Shown here: positions 54,201 to 63,316 of the stretch, in pieces
Layout: every line of letters starts with the position of its first letter
How positions within the stretch are numbered: position 1 is the first letter of the stretch
Assembly: GCF_014803405.1 (NCBI RefSeq)
Contig: NZ_JACYFG010000036.1
Span: 62,001-126,000, forward strand
Direction: 5' to 3'
DNA length: 64,000 nt
Source of the DNA: Pelagicoccus enzymogenes
Lineage (GTDB): Bacteria; Verrucomicrobiota; Verrucomicrobiia; Opitutales; Opitutaceae
Notes under the pieces: generated by a model
Told to the model about the DNA's origin: nothing
Databases searched by the model: none
Seen by the model: only the letters and a program-made list of their open reading frames with translations
Made by a program: the position numbers and the translations under genes

Positions 54201-55272
54201 TATCGCGTATCCAATGCTCGCGAGTCGTCGCTCTTCCGACGTCCGGCCAAAGGTCGTGGCTGGCCACGCCACGTAGCTTCACCGCTTGTCCGTTGATCCG
54301 CAACACTCCGCCATCGGTCGATACTTCGCGGAATCCGATTCGATCGCTCCAGCTGTCCTTCACCACGCCGTCTTGCACAACCTCGACCTTCAGATTGTAG
54401 AGGTTAGGCGTCTCGGCAGTCCAGAGCTCAGGATTGTCGACCAACACTGACATGCTTACTTCTCGCCCATTGTGGCGGCCCATCACGGAAGCTTCGTACG
54501 ACTTCTTGGCGACCTCTTCCCCAGCAAGCGTCGAAAGCGTGGCAACCACATCGAACGGAGGACCAGGAGCAAAGTAGTCGCCCTTGTCGTTCCGCTGCAC
54601 GAACACGCCGAGCTTCAAGTCAGCGTCAACGAAAAGCTCGTCTAGATCCGTCTCGACCGCCACCCGTTCGATAAAGAGTTCTTTGGGCTTATAGTCGATA
54701 GAAACGCTGCGATAGATACCGGCGAGGGCCCAGTCGTCGTTTGCGTCGAACTTGAAAAGCTGCCCCTCAATTTGCTGGCGTACCCGTACCGCAATTACAT
54801 TTTCTTCGCCTGGCTTGATCTGGCCGCTGATGTCGTAGGAAAATGCGGTAAAGCCGCTGTCGTGGCGGCCCATGCCTTCACCATTTACCCAAACTTCGGT
54901 TGATACCCAAACGCCATCGAACTTGAGGAAGGTCCTCAGCTCGCTCGCGTTTTCCGGAGCCACGAAGGTCTTGAAGTAAAAGCCTTCCGCTTCCGAGCCA
55001 TTGACCCACCTAGGATCCTCGTAGCCAAGTAGACTCCAGTGGGACGGCACCGGAATTGTATCCCAGTCGCTGTAATCGTAGCCCTCCTCAAAGAACCAGC
55101 GATATTCGTCCGCCGCCTTCTTGTCCTCCGCAAACTTGAACTTCCACTCTCCATCCAAGGACAGAGGTTCAGGAACGTCCACCGCGTTCAGATTCTGAGA
55201 AAAACCGGCTATCGCCATTCCAATTGCGACCGCCCAATGACGACCTCGATCGAAAACTCTACTTATATCCAT
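51259..55272 (-). CDS. Fusion of GH2 hydrolase and sialidase-like (BNR) propeller
   Basis: The 1337-residue exported protein begins with GH2 sandwich domains (DGEWKFKF, PVPSHWSLLGYEDPRW, FDGVWVSTEVWVNGEGMGRH). A GH2 barrel follows, with the acid/base E438 in WDFGNEDPF and the nucleophile E503 in PIVSTEYTHAIG. A long beta-rich segment (about 560-990) is followed by a six-bladed propeller (about 1005-1337) with four Asp-boxes (SKNGGKTW, SRDQGKTW, SYDNGETW, SSDGVNW). The GH2 part is probably a beta-galactosidase or beta-glucuronidase. The propeller belongs to the sialidase-like BNR group, whose members have varied or unknown activity. Confidence 0.88.
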   Translation of the reverse strand: MDISRVFDRGRHWAVAIGMAIAGFSQNLNAVDVPEPLSLDGEWKFKFAEDKKAADEYRWFFEEGYDYSDWDTIPVPSHWSLLGYEDPRWVNGSEAEGFYFKTFVAPENASELRTFLKFDGVWVSTEVWVNGEGMGRHDSGFTAFSYDISGQIKPGEENVIAVRVRQQIEGQLFKFDANDDWALAGIYRSVSIDYKPKELFIERVAVETDLDELFVDADLKLGVFVQRNDKGDYFAPGPPFDVVATLSTLAGEEVAKKSYEASVMGRHNGREVSMSVLVDNPELWTAETPNLYNLKVEVVQDGVVKDSWSDRIGFREVSTDGGVLRINGQAVKLRGVASHDLWPDVGRATTREHWIRDIELMKAANINTVRMAHYPHAEGFVRLCDEYGLYLLDEIPLGFGGDRMGNPIFAAGAYLRIHETIERDRNRPSVIIWDFGNEDPFSALHLTGLKAIKGLDKTRPVLMPFRHSQDLPEEVDILAPHYWTAEAYDKLASEARRPIVSTEYTHAIGPNDFGEMEQRWKALTQHGTGAGAMIWLWANEGLLREVGDREVADPMKDKDKYSRDGGELVLDKYVGRGEKKIIDSHGNYGSDGIVDADRLPQRDYFEAKAVYAPVQVLVEEASLGMGDSFFRVPVNNGYDFLNLSTVSFNWSIYREDDLLDEGTASLYGEPHQTVSLKIPAESVDLSVPGAYYAVVEVRREDGSEMAEYAVRLGGESEAVSDAIVEAGELSVSEKADELVVSTGTVRYAFDRSKGIIESIKVDGVRVVEDSSFTAWRPATFAERNRLDKRKDGYPWESYLGELEAKALSWKVEKGAEGVTLETSVEHRYDEKNVIEVDYRYSIDARGVLDLSYVARPRIDHDWIPEIGVSLKIVDEPANVEWQGLGILDTTPGKTAAARFGQWIAPVFSKEARGHKTQVEWARIALGDGIGFYADGMPAFRLDGVYGEGSKLHLLSNVAGSWVKNGPAEREEWNIPVGSDSAFEGSFRLVPTAKDPEIEAAAEAVIDHPAVLSSQFINESKTYKECHASSIIDLGKGKLLATWFGGTKERNPDVGIWVSRFENGRWGDAVEVANGVQEDGTRHPSWNPVLFQPEGGPIYLFYKVGPNPREWWGLYRTSKNGGKTWSEAVRLEDGFLGPIKNKPVELANGDWLAPSSTEATYDGWRAHFERSRDQGKTWEWIGPIHPGVHGEEIDSIQGSVLDHGDGVLQVLCRTKQGYLSSSWSYDNGETWTPTRATALPNTGSGTDAVTLKDGRHLLIYNHTSGPPERLSKGVRYPIDLAVSSDGVNWDRVMTLETEPRGAGYAYPAIIEGKDGRIHITYTWNRELIKHVVLDADKL

Positions 55273-55291
55273 TTGTCTAAATCCTATTTAC

Positions 55292-58200
55292 TTAGTTTTT
55301 GAAATACGTCTCCAGCTCAACGCCGGCACGAATGAAAGGTCCAAGGCCTTTCAGGTCATTAAAGATCACGGGTTCGCTCAGGTAGTAGTCGAACGATCCG
55401 TCGCGCGAATCGCTCAAGCCCGCCACACGACAACACTGCGCCAGTTGCAGCTCGCCTTCGTGAACATCCAAAAATTCCGATTGTATGCCCTCCCAGCCGC
55501 GGCGTAGCACAGCGTCGTACTCCTCTCGCTCGAGGTAGCCGTGGTTCAACGCTTTGGCCAGAACGAATACGAACATGCTGGACGCAGTGCTCTCCAAGTA
55601 GTTGCCTTCGCGGTCAGGCAGGTCCGTCACCTGCCACCACAGCCCTGTATCCAAATCCTGGTGCGTCGCGACGCCCTCCGCCCAACGGCCGAGGATCTCC
55701 AACAACACCTCCCTTCCTTGGTGTCCCTGCGGCAAGTAATCCAGCACATCCACCAAGGCCATCCCGTACCAGCCAATGGAGCGGGACCAAAAGTTAGAAG
55801 ATAGCCCCGTCTTCGGGTCGGCCCAAGGCTGTTTCCGTTCCTCGTCCCAAGCATGGTAATGCAACTTCGCCTCAAGATCATAGGCGTACTTATCCATCAG
55901 CACGAATTGCTTCACCACATCGTCGAAAGCCGCTGGCTCCTCATAGATGTTGGCGTACTGCGCCAGAAAGGGAGCTCCCATATACAAGCCATCCAACCAC
56001 ATCTGGGAGGTATATTTCTTCTTATGCCAGAACCCGCCCTCGCTGGTGCGTGGTTGCTTCAAAAGCTGGGTCCGCATGGCAGCGATTGGCTTTTGATAGA
56101 TCGAGTCACCAGATATCTGATACAAGTCGAGCATGCCGCTTCCGGGTTTCACCATGTCTATGTTGAAATCCTCCATCGCGTAGCCACGAATCGAGCCGTC
56201 CTCCAACAGGTTCGGGCGTATGATCTCCTCCGCATAGTCGAACCACTTTTGCTCGCCACTCGCTCGAAAAAGCTCAATGTTGGCAACAGCCAACATCCCT
56301 AGGCCGTAGTCCCAAGCAGAGTAAACCGTCTTGCCTTCGGGGACCCAGGTCTGGAATCGCTCCGAAACCGAATCCATCATCCATTGGGAAAGCTCGATCG
56401 GCGATCTATCGCCTTGGTAGTAGGCCGCACCCAATCTGAGCGCTTTTCCGAAGCGAGCCGAATCCCCTTCTTTCAGTTGCACGTCAACCACTCGATTGCC
56501 GTAACGAAGGCGAGCTTCCCCACCTTTTTCGCTACGGATGGAAACGCTTTTGAGTACGCCTTCGCTCCACTCGATATCCAGCTCGAAACCGCCTCGCGCT
56601 TTCACCCCACGAATCGAGCCTTCCTTCCACGAAGAGGGCAGCGCGGGCAAAAGCGCGATCTCCCTACGCTTCTCCTTCGAAGACGCAAACTCATGGCTTT
56701 GCACCAACATTTCGCAAACTCCAGCCGTCGCGGCAAAGTTCCCATCGATCTGAAAAGGAGGGTGCGCGTCGAAGAGATTTGGATACACACCTCCACCCCC
56801 TTTTCCTCCGTGCCCGGGATCAACCAAGTTCAGCTGGTTGTGCACGATTTTCAGGGCATGGTCTCCATCCTGCATACGAGCCCAAAGATTAATTTTCCAC
56901 CCGAGCGACCAACCCGTTCCGCCGTCACCTCGCATCTCAAGCGACTTTTGGGCTGCCGCCAGTAGTTCAGGCGTCCGTGTTGTGATCTCCCGGCCTGGAA
57001 AAACGCCCCAAAGGTGTGAAACGTGACGGTGGCGGTTGTCAGGATCGTCCACGTCTTCCAGCCACTCCTGCAACTGCCCGAGCCGTCCAATCTGATTCGG
57101 CGCCATACGTGAGGCCAAGCGCTCCAGCTGTCTAGCAAACGCCTTGTCTCTCTCTAGAATGTCTGCCGAACGCGAAACTGCGTCGAAGAGGCTGCGGATG
57201 ATCTGATGATCCATAGTCGGCCCCATGACCAGGCCTCCGTGCTCGGGCGAATTTGAAGGACCGCTGATCAGATAGCCTGTTTCAGGATCCTCGTACAATA
57301 CGTCTACGAAAAACTCCGCAGCTTCCTTCATGATAGGGTAGGCACGCTCTTCTAGAAAAACCTTGTCTCCAGTAAACAGATACCGTTCCCAAAGGTGATA
57401 GCAGAGCCAAGCTCCCCCTGTTGGCCAGATACCGTGATTGGAATTGTTAATGGGAGCCGTGCCACGCCAGAGGTCAGTGTTGTGATGCAAGACCCATCCG
57501 TCGGCGTCGTAGTGGGTTTTGGCAGTCTTTCGACCGCTCACGACCAAATCGTCGATCATGTCGAAAAGCGGATCCGCCAGCTCGCTGAGGTTCGCCACCT
57601 CCGCAGGCCAGTAATTCATCTCCGCGTTGATGTTCATCGTGTACTTGCTTCCCCAAGGCGGGCGCACCTGATCGTTCCAAATGCCCTGCAAATTCGCGGG
57701 TTGCGATCCCGGACGGCTACTCGAAATCAAAAGGTAGCGGCCGTAGTTGAAAAGCAACGCTACCAAACCAGGATCTCGCGAACGGTCCTCCGCCCTCAAG
57801 CGCTCGTAGGTATTCCACTCGCTGCGTTCCGTGGTCCCTAGATCTACGGCCATGCGATCGAAAAGCGAAGCGAAGTCGGAACGATGCTCTGCTATCAATT
57901 CGTCATAGGTCTTGGTCTTGGCTTTATCAATCGCTGCACCGACCCGGGCAATCGGATCACCTGAAATGTCCTGGAACGTAACGAAGCAAGTCGCTCCGCT
58001 TAAAATGAGCGTCGCCGCATCCGCCTTGCGCACTTCGATTTGATTCCCCTTACGCCGCATCTTTCCTCCCTCTAGCAGGACCGTTACTTTCGCGGCAAAG
58101 CGCAGTCCATTATCCGGATACATTTCTCTAAAATAGGCCGACTGCTCCTCGCTCATCCGCTCGTGGGTCAAGTCGTCGACCTGACCGGTGAGCAAAAGAC

Positions 58201-58819
58201 TGTCCTTGCCCACCCATTTAATCTCGCTGTCCGGATGCTCGGTCCCAAAGCGAAGCGTGAAGTCGAGCGACTTGCCCTCGCTAGCGGTCAAACGCTGTAC
58301 GATCACCTGATCGGGATAGCTCGAAAAGGTAGTACGCTTGTACTCAACATTACCCACCTTGTAAGCGACCCGGGCGATGCCTTCCGACATATCCAGCTCG
58401 CGCCTGTAATGCTCCGCTCCCTCATGCCCCGGAAAAGCAAGGTAGAGATCCCCCATCGGTTGGTACCACTTTTGGCGCAGCGGCACGCTCATGAACCGCT
58501 CGTTCGCAAGCGCTTCCGCCTCATCCTGCTTGCCGTCCTCCAACAAGCGCCGCAATTCCGGCAAAACCTCGGCCGCTCCTTCATGTTGGTACTCGTGTGG
58601 ATTTCCGTTCCAAAGCGTGTCCTCGTTGAACTGAAGATGCTCTTCTTCCAGGCCTCCGAAAACCATAGCTCCGAGACTTCCGTTACCCACCGGCAAGGCT
58701 TCCGTCCAATGCACCGCGGGTTCGTCGTACCAGAGCGTAACCTCCTCTGCGCTCGCGAGCGACTGGCTGCCAAACGCGATCAATCCACCAACTGTTATTT
58801 CCCTTAATCCTACTATCAT
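55292..58819 (-). CDS. Fusion of GH95 and GH105 (unsaturated rhamnogalacturonyl hydrolase)
   Basis: The 1175-residue exported protein (signal peptide ending LASAEE) joins two enzymes. Residues about 26-800 are GH95: [34 protein letters not shown] (395-408) with the paired Asn, [13 protein letters not shown] and [15 protein letters not shown]95 acts on alpha-L-fucose or alpha-L-galactose. Residues about 825-1175 are GH105: [19 protein letters not shown], the catalytic Asp943 in [12 protein letters not shown], and [22 protein letters not shown]105 removes the unsaturated uronate left by rhamnogalacturonan lyases. Its ATG overlaps the symporter stop in TAATG. Confidence 0.93.
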   Translation of the reverse strand: MIVGLREITVGGLIAFGSQSLASAEEVTLWYDEPAVHWTEALPVGNGSLGAMVFGGLEEEHLQFNEDTLWNGNPHEYQHEGAAEVLPELRRLLEDGKQDEAEALANERFMSVPLRQKWYQPMGDLYLAFPGHEGAEHYRRELDMSEGIARVAYKVGNVEYKRTTFSSYPDQVIVQRLTASEGKSLDFTLRFGTEHPDSEIKWVGKDSLLLTGQVDDLTHERMSEEQSAYFREMYPDNGLRFAAKVTVLLEGGKMRRKGNQIEVRKADAATLILSGATCFVTFQDISGDPIARVGAAIDKAKTKTYDELIAEHRSDFASLFDRMAVDLGTTERSEWNTYERLRAEDRSRDPGLVALLFNYGRYLLISSSRPGSQPANLQGIWNDQVRPPWGSKYTMNINAEMNYWPAEVANLSELADPLFDMIDDLVVSGRKTAKTHYDADGWVLHHNTDLWRGTAPINNSNHGIWPTGGAWLCYHLWERYLFTGDKVFLEERAYPIMKEAAEFFVDVLYEDPETGYLISGPSNSPEHGGLVMGPTMDHQIIRSLFDAVSRSADILERDKAFARQLERLASRMAPNQIGRLGQLQEWLEDVDDPDNRHRHVSHLWGVFPGREITTRTPELLAAAQKSLEMRGDGGTGWSLGWKINLWARMQDGDHALKIVHNQLNLVDPGHGGKGGGGVYPNLFDAHPPFQIDGNFAATAGVCEMLVQSHEFASSKEKRREIALLPALPSSWKEGSIRGVKARGGFELDIEWSEGVLKSVSIRSEKGGEARLRYGNRVVDVQLKEGDSARFGKALRLGAAYYQGDRSPIELSQWMMDSVSERFQTWVPEGKTVYSAWDYGLGMLAVANIELFRASGEQKWFDYAEEIIRPNLLEDGSIRGYAMEDFNIDMVKPGSGMLDLYQISGDSIYQKPIAAMRTQLLKQPRTSEGGFWHKKKYTSQMWLDGLYMGAPFLAQYANIYEEPAAFDDVVKQFVLMDKYAYDLEAKLHYHAWDEERKQPWADPKTGLSSNFWSRSIGWYGMALVDVLDYLPQGHQGREVLLEILGRWAEGVATHQDLDTGLWWQVTDLPDREGNYLESTASSMFVFVLAKALNHGYLEREEYDAVLRRGWEGIQSEFLDVHEGELQLAQCCRVAGLSDSRDGSFDYYLSEPVIFNDLKGLGPFIRAGVELETYFKN

Positions 58820-60309
58820 TATAAAGCTTTCTTTCCTATTAGCAGGCTCACGAAACCACCCACCAGAAGGATGGTCGCCGTACCGAATACGATTATTAAA
58901 TTACTGTGGAACGGGCTCTGGATCGCCTCTGGAATGAGATTTTCCCGCAAGGAAAGCGACATCCACACGATCAACAGCACTCCCACCGAAACGCCTGCCA
59001 CCGCTGCAGCATTCTTGGCTCGACGGGCGATCATACCAAAGAGGAACAAGCCCAAAGTACCGCCGCCAAAGATCCCGGCCAAGCTCCACCAGGCATCCAA
59101 TGCGCTCTTCACTTGCGTCATGGCCAGAGCCATACAGGTACCTAGGATCCCCCAAACGATGGTAGTTCCGTGCAGGAAACGCATGCTTGAGGCCTCGTCC
59201 GCCTGGCGATTCCTGAAGCGCTTGTAGTAGTCGTTCAGCACAATCGTCGAAGACGAGTTCAAGCTGGTGGAAACCGTGCTCATCGCGGCCGCAAACACCG
59301 CAGCGATCAGCAATCCCGTCACCCCGCTCGGCAGGGCGTCCACGATGAAGTGGGGAAAAACTTTGTCTGCGTTCTGAGCATCGAAATAGGCCTCGGGCAA
59401 CAGATCAGGAAACGCTTTATAGTACGCGAAAAGCGCCGTCCCCAGGAAAAAGAAGATCGCGGAAACTGGCAGGTATGTCGCCCCGCCTACCCAGAGACTT
59501 TTGCGCGCTTCCGCGTTGGACTTCGAGGCCACGTAGCGTTGCACGTAATTCTGGTCGATGCCGAAATTTTGCAGGTTGATTACGAGGCCGTAGACAAGCA
59601 CCACCCAGAAGGAAGACTCCGTCAGGCTGAAACCATAGTCACCCAAGCTAAACTTGTTCGACTCGCTCGCGACCTGAAAGAGCTCCCCCAACCCACCTGG
59701 CAAGGAGAACACCATAATCGCTCCGCAAACAAACGCTCCGACAATAAGAATGATCGTCTGGATAGCGTCCGTCCAAATGACAGCCACCAACCCGCCTAAG
59801 AAGGTATAAGCGGTAACGCAGATTCCCGTGCCGATGATGATGTAGTTGATATTCCACCCCAGAAGCACGTTCAGCGGCAAGGCCATCAAGTACATGACCG
59901 TTCCCATACGAGCAAGCTGCGTAAGCAAATAGCAACTACTCGCATATGTCCTCGCCCAGACGCCAAAACGCTCTTCCAAGTGTTCGTAGGCCGATACCGA
60001 ATCGCTGTTGCGATAGAAAGGCAGAAACCAGCGAATGGCAATCAACGTCGCCAAAGGTAAGGTCAAACTGAATACGAACGAATTCCAATCCGCCGCATAT
60101 GCCTTCCCAGGAATCGCGAGAAAACTAATGCTGCTCACATAAGTTCCCAAAATCGACAAACCAGTCAACCAACCGGGCAAGCTGCGGTTCGCAGCTGTAA
60201 ATCCTTCAACACTGGAGCTCTTCTTGCGAAAACCGTATCCAACGCCGAGGATGGCTATGAAATAAACAGCCAAAACCGCTAAGTCTAAATTGCTAAATTC
60301 GGAGTGCAT
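58819..60309 (-). CDS. Sodium:solute symporter (SSS/SLC5 family)
   Basis: The 496-residue protein has about thirteen membrane segments and the SSS pattern: [46 protein letters not shown]-like [18 protein letters not shown] and [17 protein letters not shown] near the sodium site. It should import a sugar or sugar acid with sodium across the inner membrane. Flanked by the aldolase gene (21 bp) and the GH95-GH105 gene (1-bp overlap), its cargo is probably a monosaccharide or uronate released by this operon. Such symporters also carry sialic acid, so the substrate is not proven. Confidence 0.92.
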   Translation of the reverse strand: MHSEFSNLDLAVLAVYFIAILGVGYGFRKKSSSVEGFTAANRSLPGWLTGLSILGTYVSSISFLAIPGKAYAADWNSFVFSLTLPLATLIAIRWFLPFYRNSDSVSAYEHLEERFGVWARTYASSCYLLTQLARMGTVMYLMALPLNVLLGWNINYIIIGTGICVTAYTFLGGLVAVIWTDAIQTIILIVGAFVCGAIMVFSLPGGLGELFQVASESNKFSLGDYGFSLTESSFWVVLVYGLVINLQNFGIDQNYVQRYVASKSNAEARKSLWVGGATYLPVSAIFFFLGTALFAYYKAFPDLLPEAYFDAQNADKVFPHFIVDALPSGVTGLLIAAVFAAAMSTVSTSLNSSSTIVLNDYYKRFRNRQADEASSMRFLHGTTIVWGILGTCMALAMTQVKSALDAWWSLAGIFGGGTLGLFLFGMIARRAKNAAAVAGVSVGVLLIVWMSLSLRENLIPEAIQSPFHSNLIIVFGTATILLVGGFVSLLIGKKAL

Positions 60310-60330
60310 GGGGTACTGCTAGCGTAAATC

Positions 60331-61254
60331 TCAAACCGATACCGGTCGCTCGACCGATAGGTTCCATTTCTCGAATAGACGTCTGAGCTCTTCGCTCGAG
60401 CGATTCATCTCTTCCCGAAAAGCTGCCGAAACATTGGTACGCGAACTTCCAGGTTCAAAGCCACGGGCCAACATCCCCATGCCTACGTTAACCGGGAAAC
60501 TTAATCGATCGATGATTGCGCCCACTTCCTTCATACGAGCGGCGTACAAGTCCATGTCACAAGCTTTCCCTTTGCGGCAGTGCTCAAAGATCGCGACCAT
60601 ATATTCCGGCACGAAGTTAACCAATCCTCCGATCGCCGCCTTCACTCCAAGTCCGAAGGCCTCCGGCAAGCGCGTATCCGCACCACTGTACACAGAGAAC
60701 CCCTTCGCTTCCCCTATCGCGACCAACTCCCGGTGGTAGGCGAACTCTCCGCCACTCTGCTTGATTCCAAACATGGGAGCGGCAGCGGCAAAGGCTGCGA
60801 CCGTTTCCGGAGCAATCCGATTTCCAGTGAGCTCTGGAAAGTTGTAGAGCATCACGGGCAATTCTACAGCAGAGGCAACACGCAGGAAGAAGCTAAGCTG
60901 CTCCTGAGCATTCACTGGATAAAAGCTGGGCGGCATCACAGCGACTCCGGGCAGGCCAATCGACTTAGCGTGACGCCCCAAGGCTTCCACGTTCCTGGGA
61001 TTGATGTCGCTTATATTCGCGATCACCGGAAGGTCTCCGGCCAATTTAAGTACCGTATCCAAAGCTTCCTTACGCTCATCGACCGACATCAATGGAAACT
61101 CGCCCGTGCTACCGAGCGCTAGGACTCCGTGTATTCCTTTGCTGCGCAGCCAGGAGAGGTGGGCTTCGAGAGCAGGCTCTAGCAGTTGCCCGTCGTTTCC
61201 TACCGGCAAACAAAGCGCAGCGAGCACTCCTTCAGTTGGTAAATTCGTATTCAT
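60331..61254 (-). CDS. DapA/NAL-family aldolase or lyase
   Basis: The 307-residue TIM barrel has GVLALGSTGEFPLMS, the Tyr motif LYNFPELTG and the Schiff-base Lys165 in FGIKQSGGEF. YNFPELTG resembles N-acetylneuraminate lyase (YNIP-L-G) more than the true DapA at 39799 (YSIPGRCG). The family includes sialate, 2-keto-3-deoxygluconate and 2-keto-3-deoxy-L-rhamnonate aldolases. In an operon releasing rhamnose and uronates, one of the last two is the better guess, but no dehydrogenase or dehydratase partner is in view. It lies between the beta-helix and symporter genes. Confidence 0.85.
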   Translation of the reverse strand: MNTNLPTEGVLAALCLPVGNDGQLLEPALEAHLSWLRSKGIHGVLALGSTGEFPLMSVDERKEALDTVLKLAGDLPVIANISDINPRNVEALGRHAKSIGLPGVAVMPPSFYPVNAQEQLSFFLRVASAVELPVMLYNFPELTGNRIAPETVAAFAAAAPMFGIKQSGGEFAYHRELVAIGEAKGFSVYSGADTRLPEAFGLGVKAAIGGLVNFVPEYMVAIFEHCRKGKACDMDLYAARMKEVGAIIDRLSFPVNVGMGMLARGFEPGSSRTNVSAAFREEMNRSSEELRRLFEKWNLSVERPVSV

Positions 61255-61272
61255 TTTTCGATGTCTAGAAAT

Positions 61273-62196
61273 CTATAAATCCACTTCAACGCGTCCCGCG
61301 GGCACGTCGGGTCCCACCATTACAGGCGCCCTCGATTGCGAGAGTTCGTTGCCCCGAGCCACGATCCCCCTGCTTTGGGAACCGAGTATCTGTAAAAAGG
61401 TTTTCGTTCCGCTCACAGCTTGGCTGTTGGTCAGCAACAAATCCTGCACGTCGTGAGCCGAAACGATCGGTTCGCTACTGCGTTCCTGGCTCCCAATCGC
61501 GTCGAGAAGCACAGCGCTCGATTCCATAATCAAGAACTGCGGTCCCGCTTTCGAGTCGATACGAACATCAACGAACTCGATATCGTTCACCCTGCGACAA
61601 ATCAGTCCCTTCTCGCTCGTAGCACCCAACTGCGAAATGCGAACGTTCGAGGAATCACTTATCCCGATCGCTTGCCCTCCACCGGTAATTGAACAGCCCT
61701 CTACGCGTACCTCAGTCGAAGATGTTAGCGTAATCCCGTCGCCGGTGGATCCTAGTGTTTCAAGATGCAGACCTCGAATCACTACCCTCTCGCTATCGAC
61801 AACTTGCAGCAAGCCACTTGGCGACAGTCCTTGGAGTGTGCCCTCACCTCCAACGGTGATGTCCTCTTTTCCTAAGATCGAGATCAACGATTTGTGATCA
61901 CCGTCATTGGCACCTGTCTTCCAGATAAGCGTCGCCCCTTTATCGACATAAAGCGTAAGCCCACTTTGCACCAAAATCGTATCCGTCAGGTATACTCCAG
62001 CAGGGAAAACGACCGTAGTTCTCCCCTTCTTAGCTCCGGCAACTATCGCTTTCGCGATTCCAGAAGTGTCGTCATTCACTCCATCTCCCTTCGCCCCAAA
62101 GTCACGCACGCTTAGTCGCTCGTCCTGCCCCCAGCTTATGATTGGCATAGCGACGACAGCGAGTACTGCAATCAAGGTTCGTAGGTTATGGATCAT
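61273..62196 (-). CDS. Exported right-handed beta-helix protein (pectate-lyase-3 fold)
   Basis: The ATG at 62196 (MIHNLRTLIAVLAVVAMPII) opens a clear signal peptide; the open frame further upstream is unlikely. The 307-residue protein begins its mature part with LSVRDFGAKGDGVNDDTSGI, the start of Pectate_lyase_3/GH28-like helices. Parallel turns follow (ERVVIRGLHLETLGSTGDGI, NVRISQL, DIEFVDVRIDSK). The GH28 catalytic blocks (NTDG, GDDC, GHG, RIK) are missing. It may be a lyase of another type, a binding protein, or inactive. Confidence 0.75.
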   Translation of the reverse strand: MIHNLRTLIAVLAVVAMPIISWGQDERLSVRDFGAKGDGVNDDTSGIAKAIVAGAKKGRTTVVFPAGVYLTDTILVQSGLTLYVDKGATLIWKTGANDGDHKSLISILGKEDITVGGEGTLQGLSPSGLLQVVDSERVVIRGLHLETLGSTGDGITLTSSTEVRVEGCSITGGGQAIGISDSSNVRISQLGATSEKGLICRRVNDIEFVDVRIDSKAGPQFLIMESSAVLLDAIGSQERSSEPIVSAHDVQDLLLTNSQAVSGTKTFLQILGSQSRGIVARGNELSQSRAPVMVGPDVPAGRVEVDL

Positions 62197-62230
62197 CAAA
62201 AAATTCGTATTCGTGAAGCGATTACAGGAA

Positions 62231-63283
62231 TCAAAGAGCCAGAAGCGGTTCGAGTATCGACCGGTCCACTTCGATGAAGCAGCCATGCCGCACGTCTTTT
62301 GGGAAACTCAAGGTTTCGCTAACATCCTCCCAGTTTTCCAGATCGCGGGATCGCACCGCGCCATATGCATTGAACATATGCTTGTCGAAATAGACATACC
62401 AGTAATCCCCCAACTTAAACGGCGAGGGGCCTTCCGCCCAATAATCTCCCGAAATCGGATTCGAGGGAGCCGAAAAAGGACCATGCGACGTCTTACCGCG
62501 AACCAAGCGAATGTTCTTTTGAGTGGTGGGACTGAGTTGCTCGTGCTTCACAAACATGAGCCAGTCTGCCCCGTCCTTGGCCAGGACGGCATCGATCACA
62601 TTGAACCCGCCATCGTAGTAAAGCCGCGTCGGTGCAAAGCGCTCAAAGTCCTCTGTAGTCGTGCAGTAAATACGATGGTTTCTAGTGGGTCGGCGGTTGC
62701 TTAGGGCCGTTTCTGGAAATTCACCCTTCAAGGTTGTCGACCATAGGATGATAAAATTCTCTGCGTCCGGATCCCAGAAAACTTCCGGCGCCCAAGAGTT
62801 TTGCGCCCCTTCTTCATGAACCATTACGGGTATGGTCTTCTGTTCTGACCAATTGATAAAGTCCTTGGTTGAAGCGTAACCGATCGTCTTGCTGCCCCAG
62901 GAATCCGTCCAAACCATGTGATAAGCGCCATCCGGTCCTCGCGCCACAGAAGGGTCGCGCAAGAGCTTGGATTCACCTACCACTGGCGTGATCATGCTCT
63001 TCCCGTCATTCAAAAGTTCCCATGAAAGCCCGTCCCGACTCCATGCCAAATGCATGCCGGAATCCCCATTCCAGTAGAAATGGGGGAAGAGGTACGCCTT
63101 TTCCGGAACCTCAGCGGAGGCGAAAGGAATCGAAGCGAATGCAAAGCCGTAGCGCTGAGCTTTAGCCAGCGTAGTATTAAATCGAATCCTGCATTGATGG
63201 ATACGCTGGCTAAAGCACAGCGCTACGAACTGCAGCAACCGATATATCCCGCCCATTCTAACTCGTGTTTGATTCGTATCCAT
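62231..63283 (-). CDS. GH43-like exported glycosidase with a repeat-encoded N-terminus
   Basis: The 350-residue protein shows the five-bladed GH43-type propeller. LLRDPSVARGPDGAYHMVWT holds the probable base Asp, and NSWAPEVFWDPD holds the probable acid Glu; FNVIDAVL and YWAEGPSPFK follow. Such enzymes act on arabinose or galactose side chains of pectin. Codons 20-45 are exactly encoded by a 78-bp palindromic repeat (63149-63226). Without it the N-terminus would read LLQF joined to GFAFASIPFASAEV, a plausible signal peptide. Export may therefore be impaired, or a downstream start could be used. Confidence 0.78.
   Translation of the reverse strand: MDTNQTRVRMGGIYRLLQFVALCFSQRIHQCRIRFNTTLAKAQRYGFAFASIPFASAEVPEKAYLFPHFYWNGDSGMHLAWSRDGLSWELLNDGKSMITPVVGESKLLRDPSVARGPDGAYHMVWTDSWGSKTIGYASTKDFINWSEQKTIPVMVHEEGAQNSWAPEVFWDPDAENFIILWSTTLKGEFPETALSNRRPTRNHRIYCTTTEDFERFAPTRLYYDGGFNVIDAVLAKDGADWLMFVKHEQLSPTTQKNIRLVRGKTSHGPFSAPSNPISGDYWAEGPSPFKLGDYWYVYFDKHMFNAYGAVRSRDLENWEDVSETLSFPKDVRHGCFIEVDRSILEPLLAL
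63149..63226. repeat. 78-bp palindromic repeat inside the GH43-like gene
   Basis: A 25-bp left arm (63149-63173, from GTAGCGCTGAGCTTTAGCCA) and right arm (63202-63226, from TACGCTGGCTAAAGCACAGC) are inverted copies with one mismatch, separated by 28 bp. The total of 78 bp is 26 codons and aligns with codon borders, so the frame is kept. It is the only repeat in the window lying inside a gene. Confidence 0.85.
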
Positions 63284-63316
63284 AACTCGTATACCTCTCT
63301 CTGCCCTACTCCAGAC

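Noticed and set aside
51259-61254. Sialic acid catabolism locus (sialidase-like domain, SSS symporter, NAL-family lyase)
   Set aside because: No nanE, nanK or nagA/nagB-type genes are present. The neighbouring GH105, GH78, GH95 and beta-helix genes fit pectin much better. Kept only as an alternative for the aldolase.
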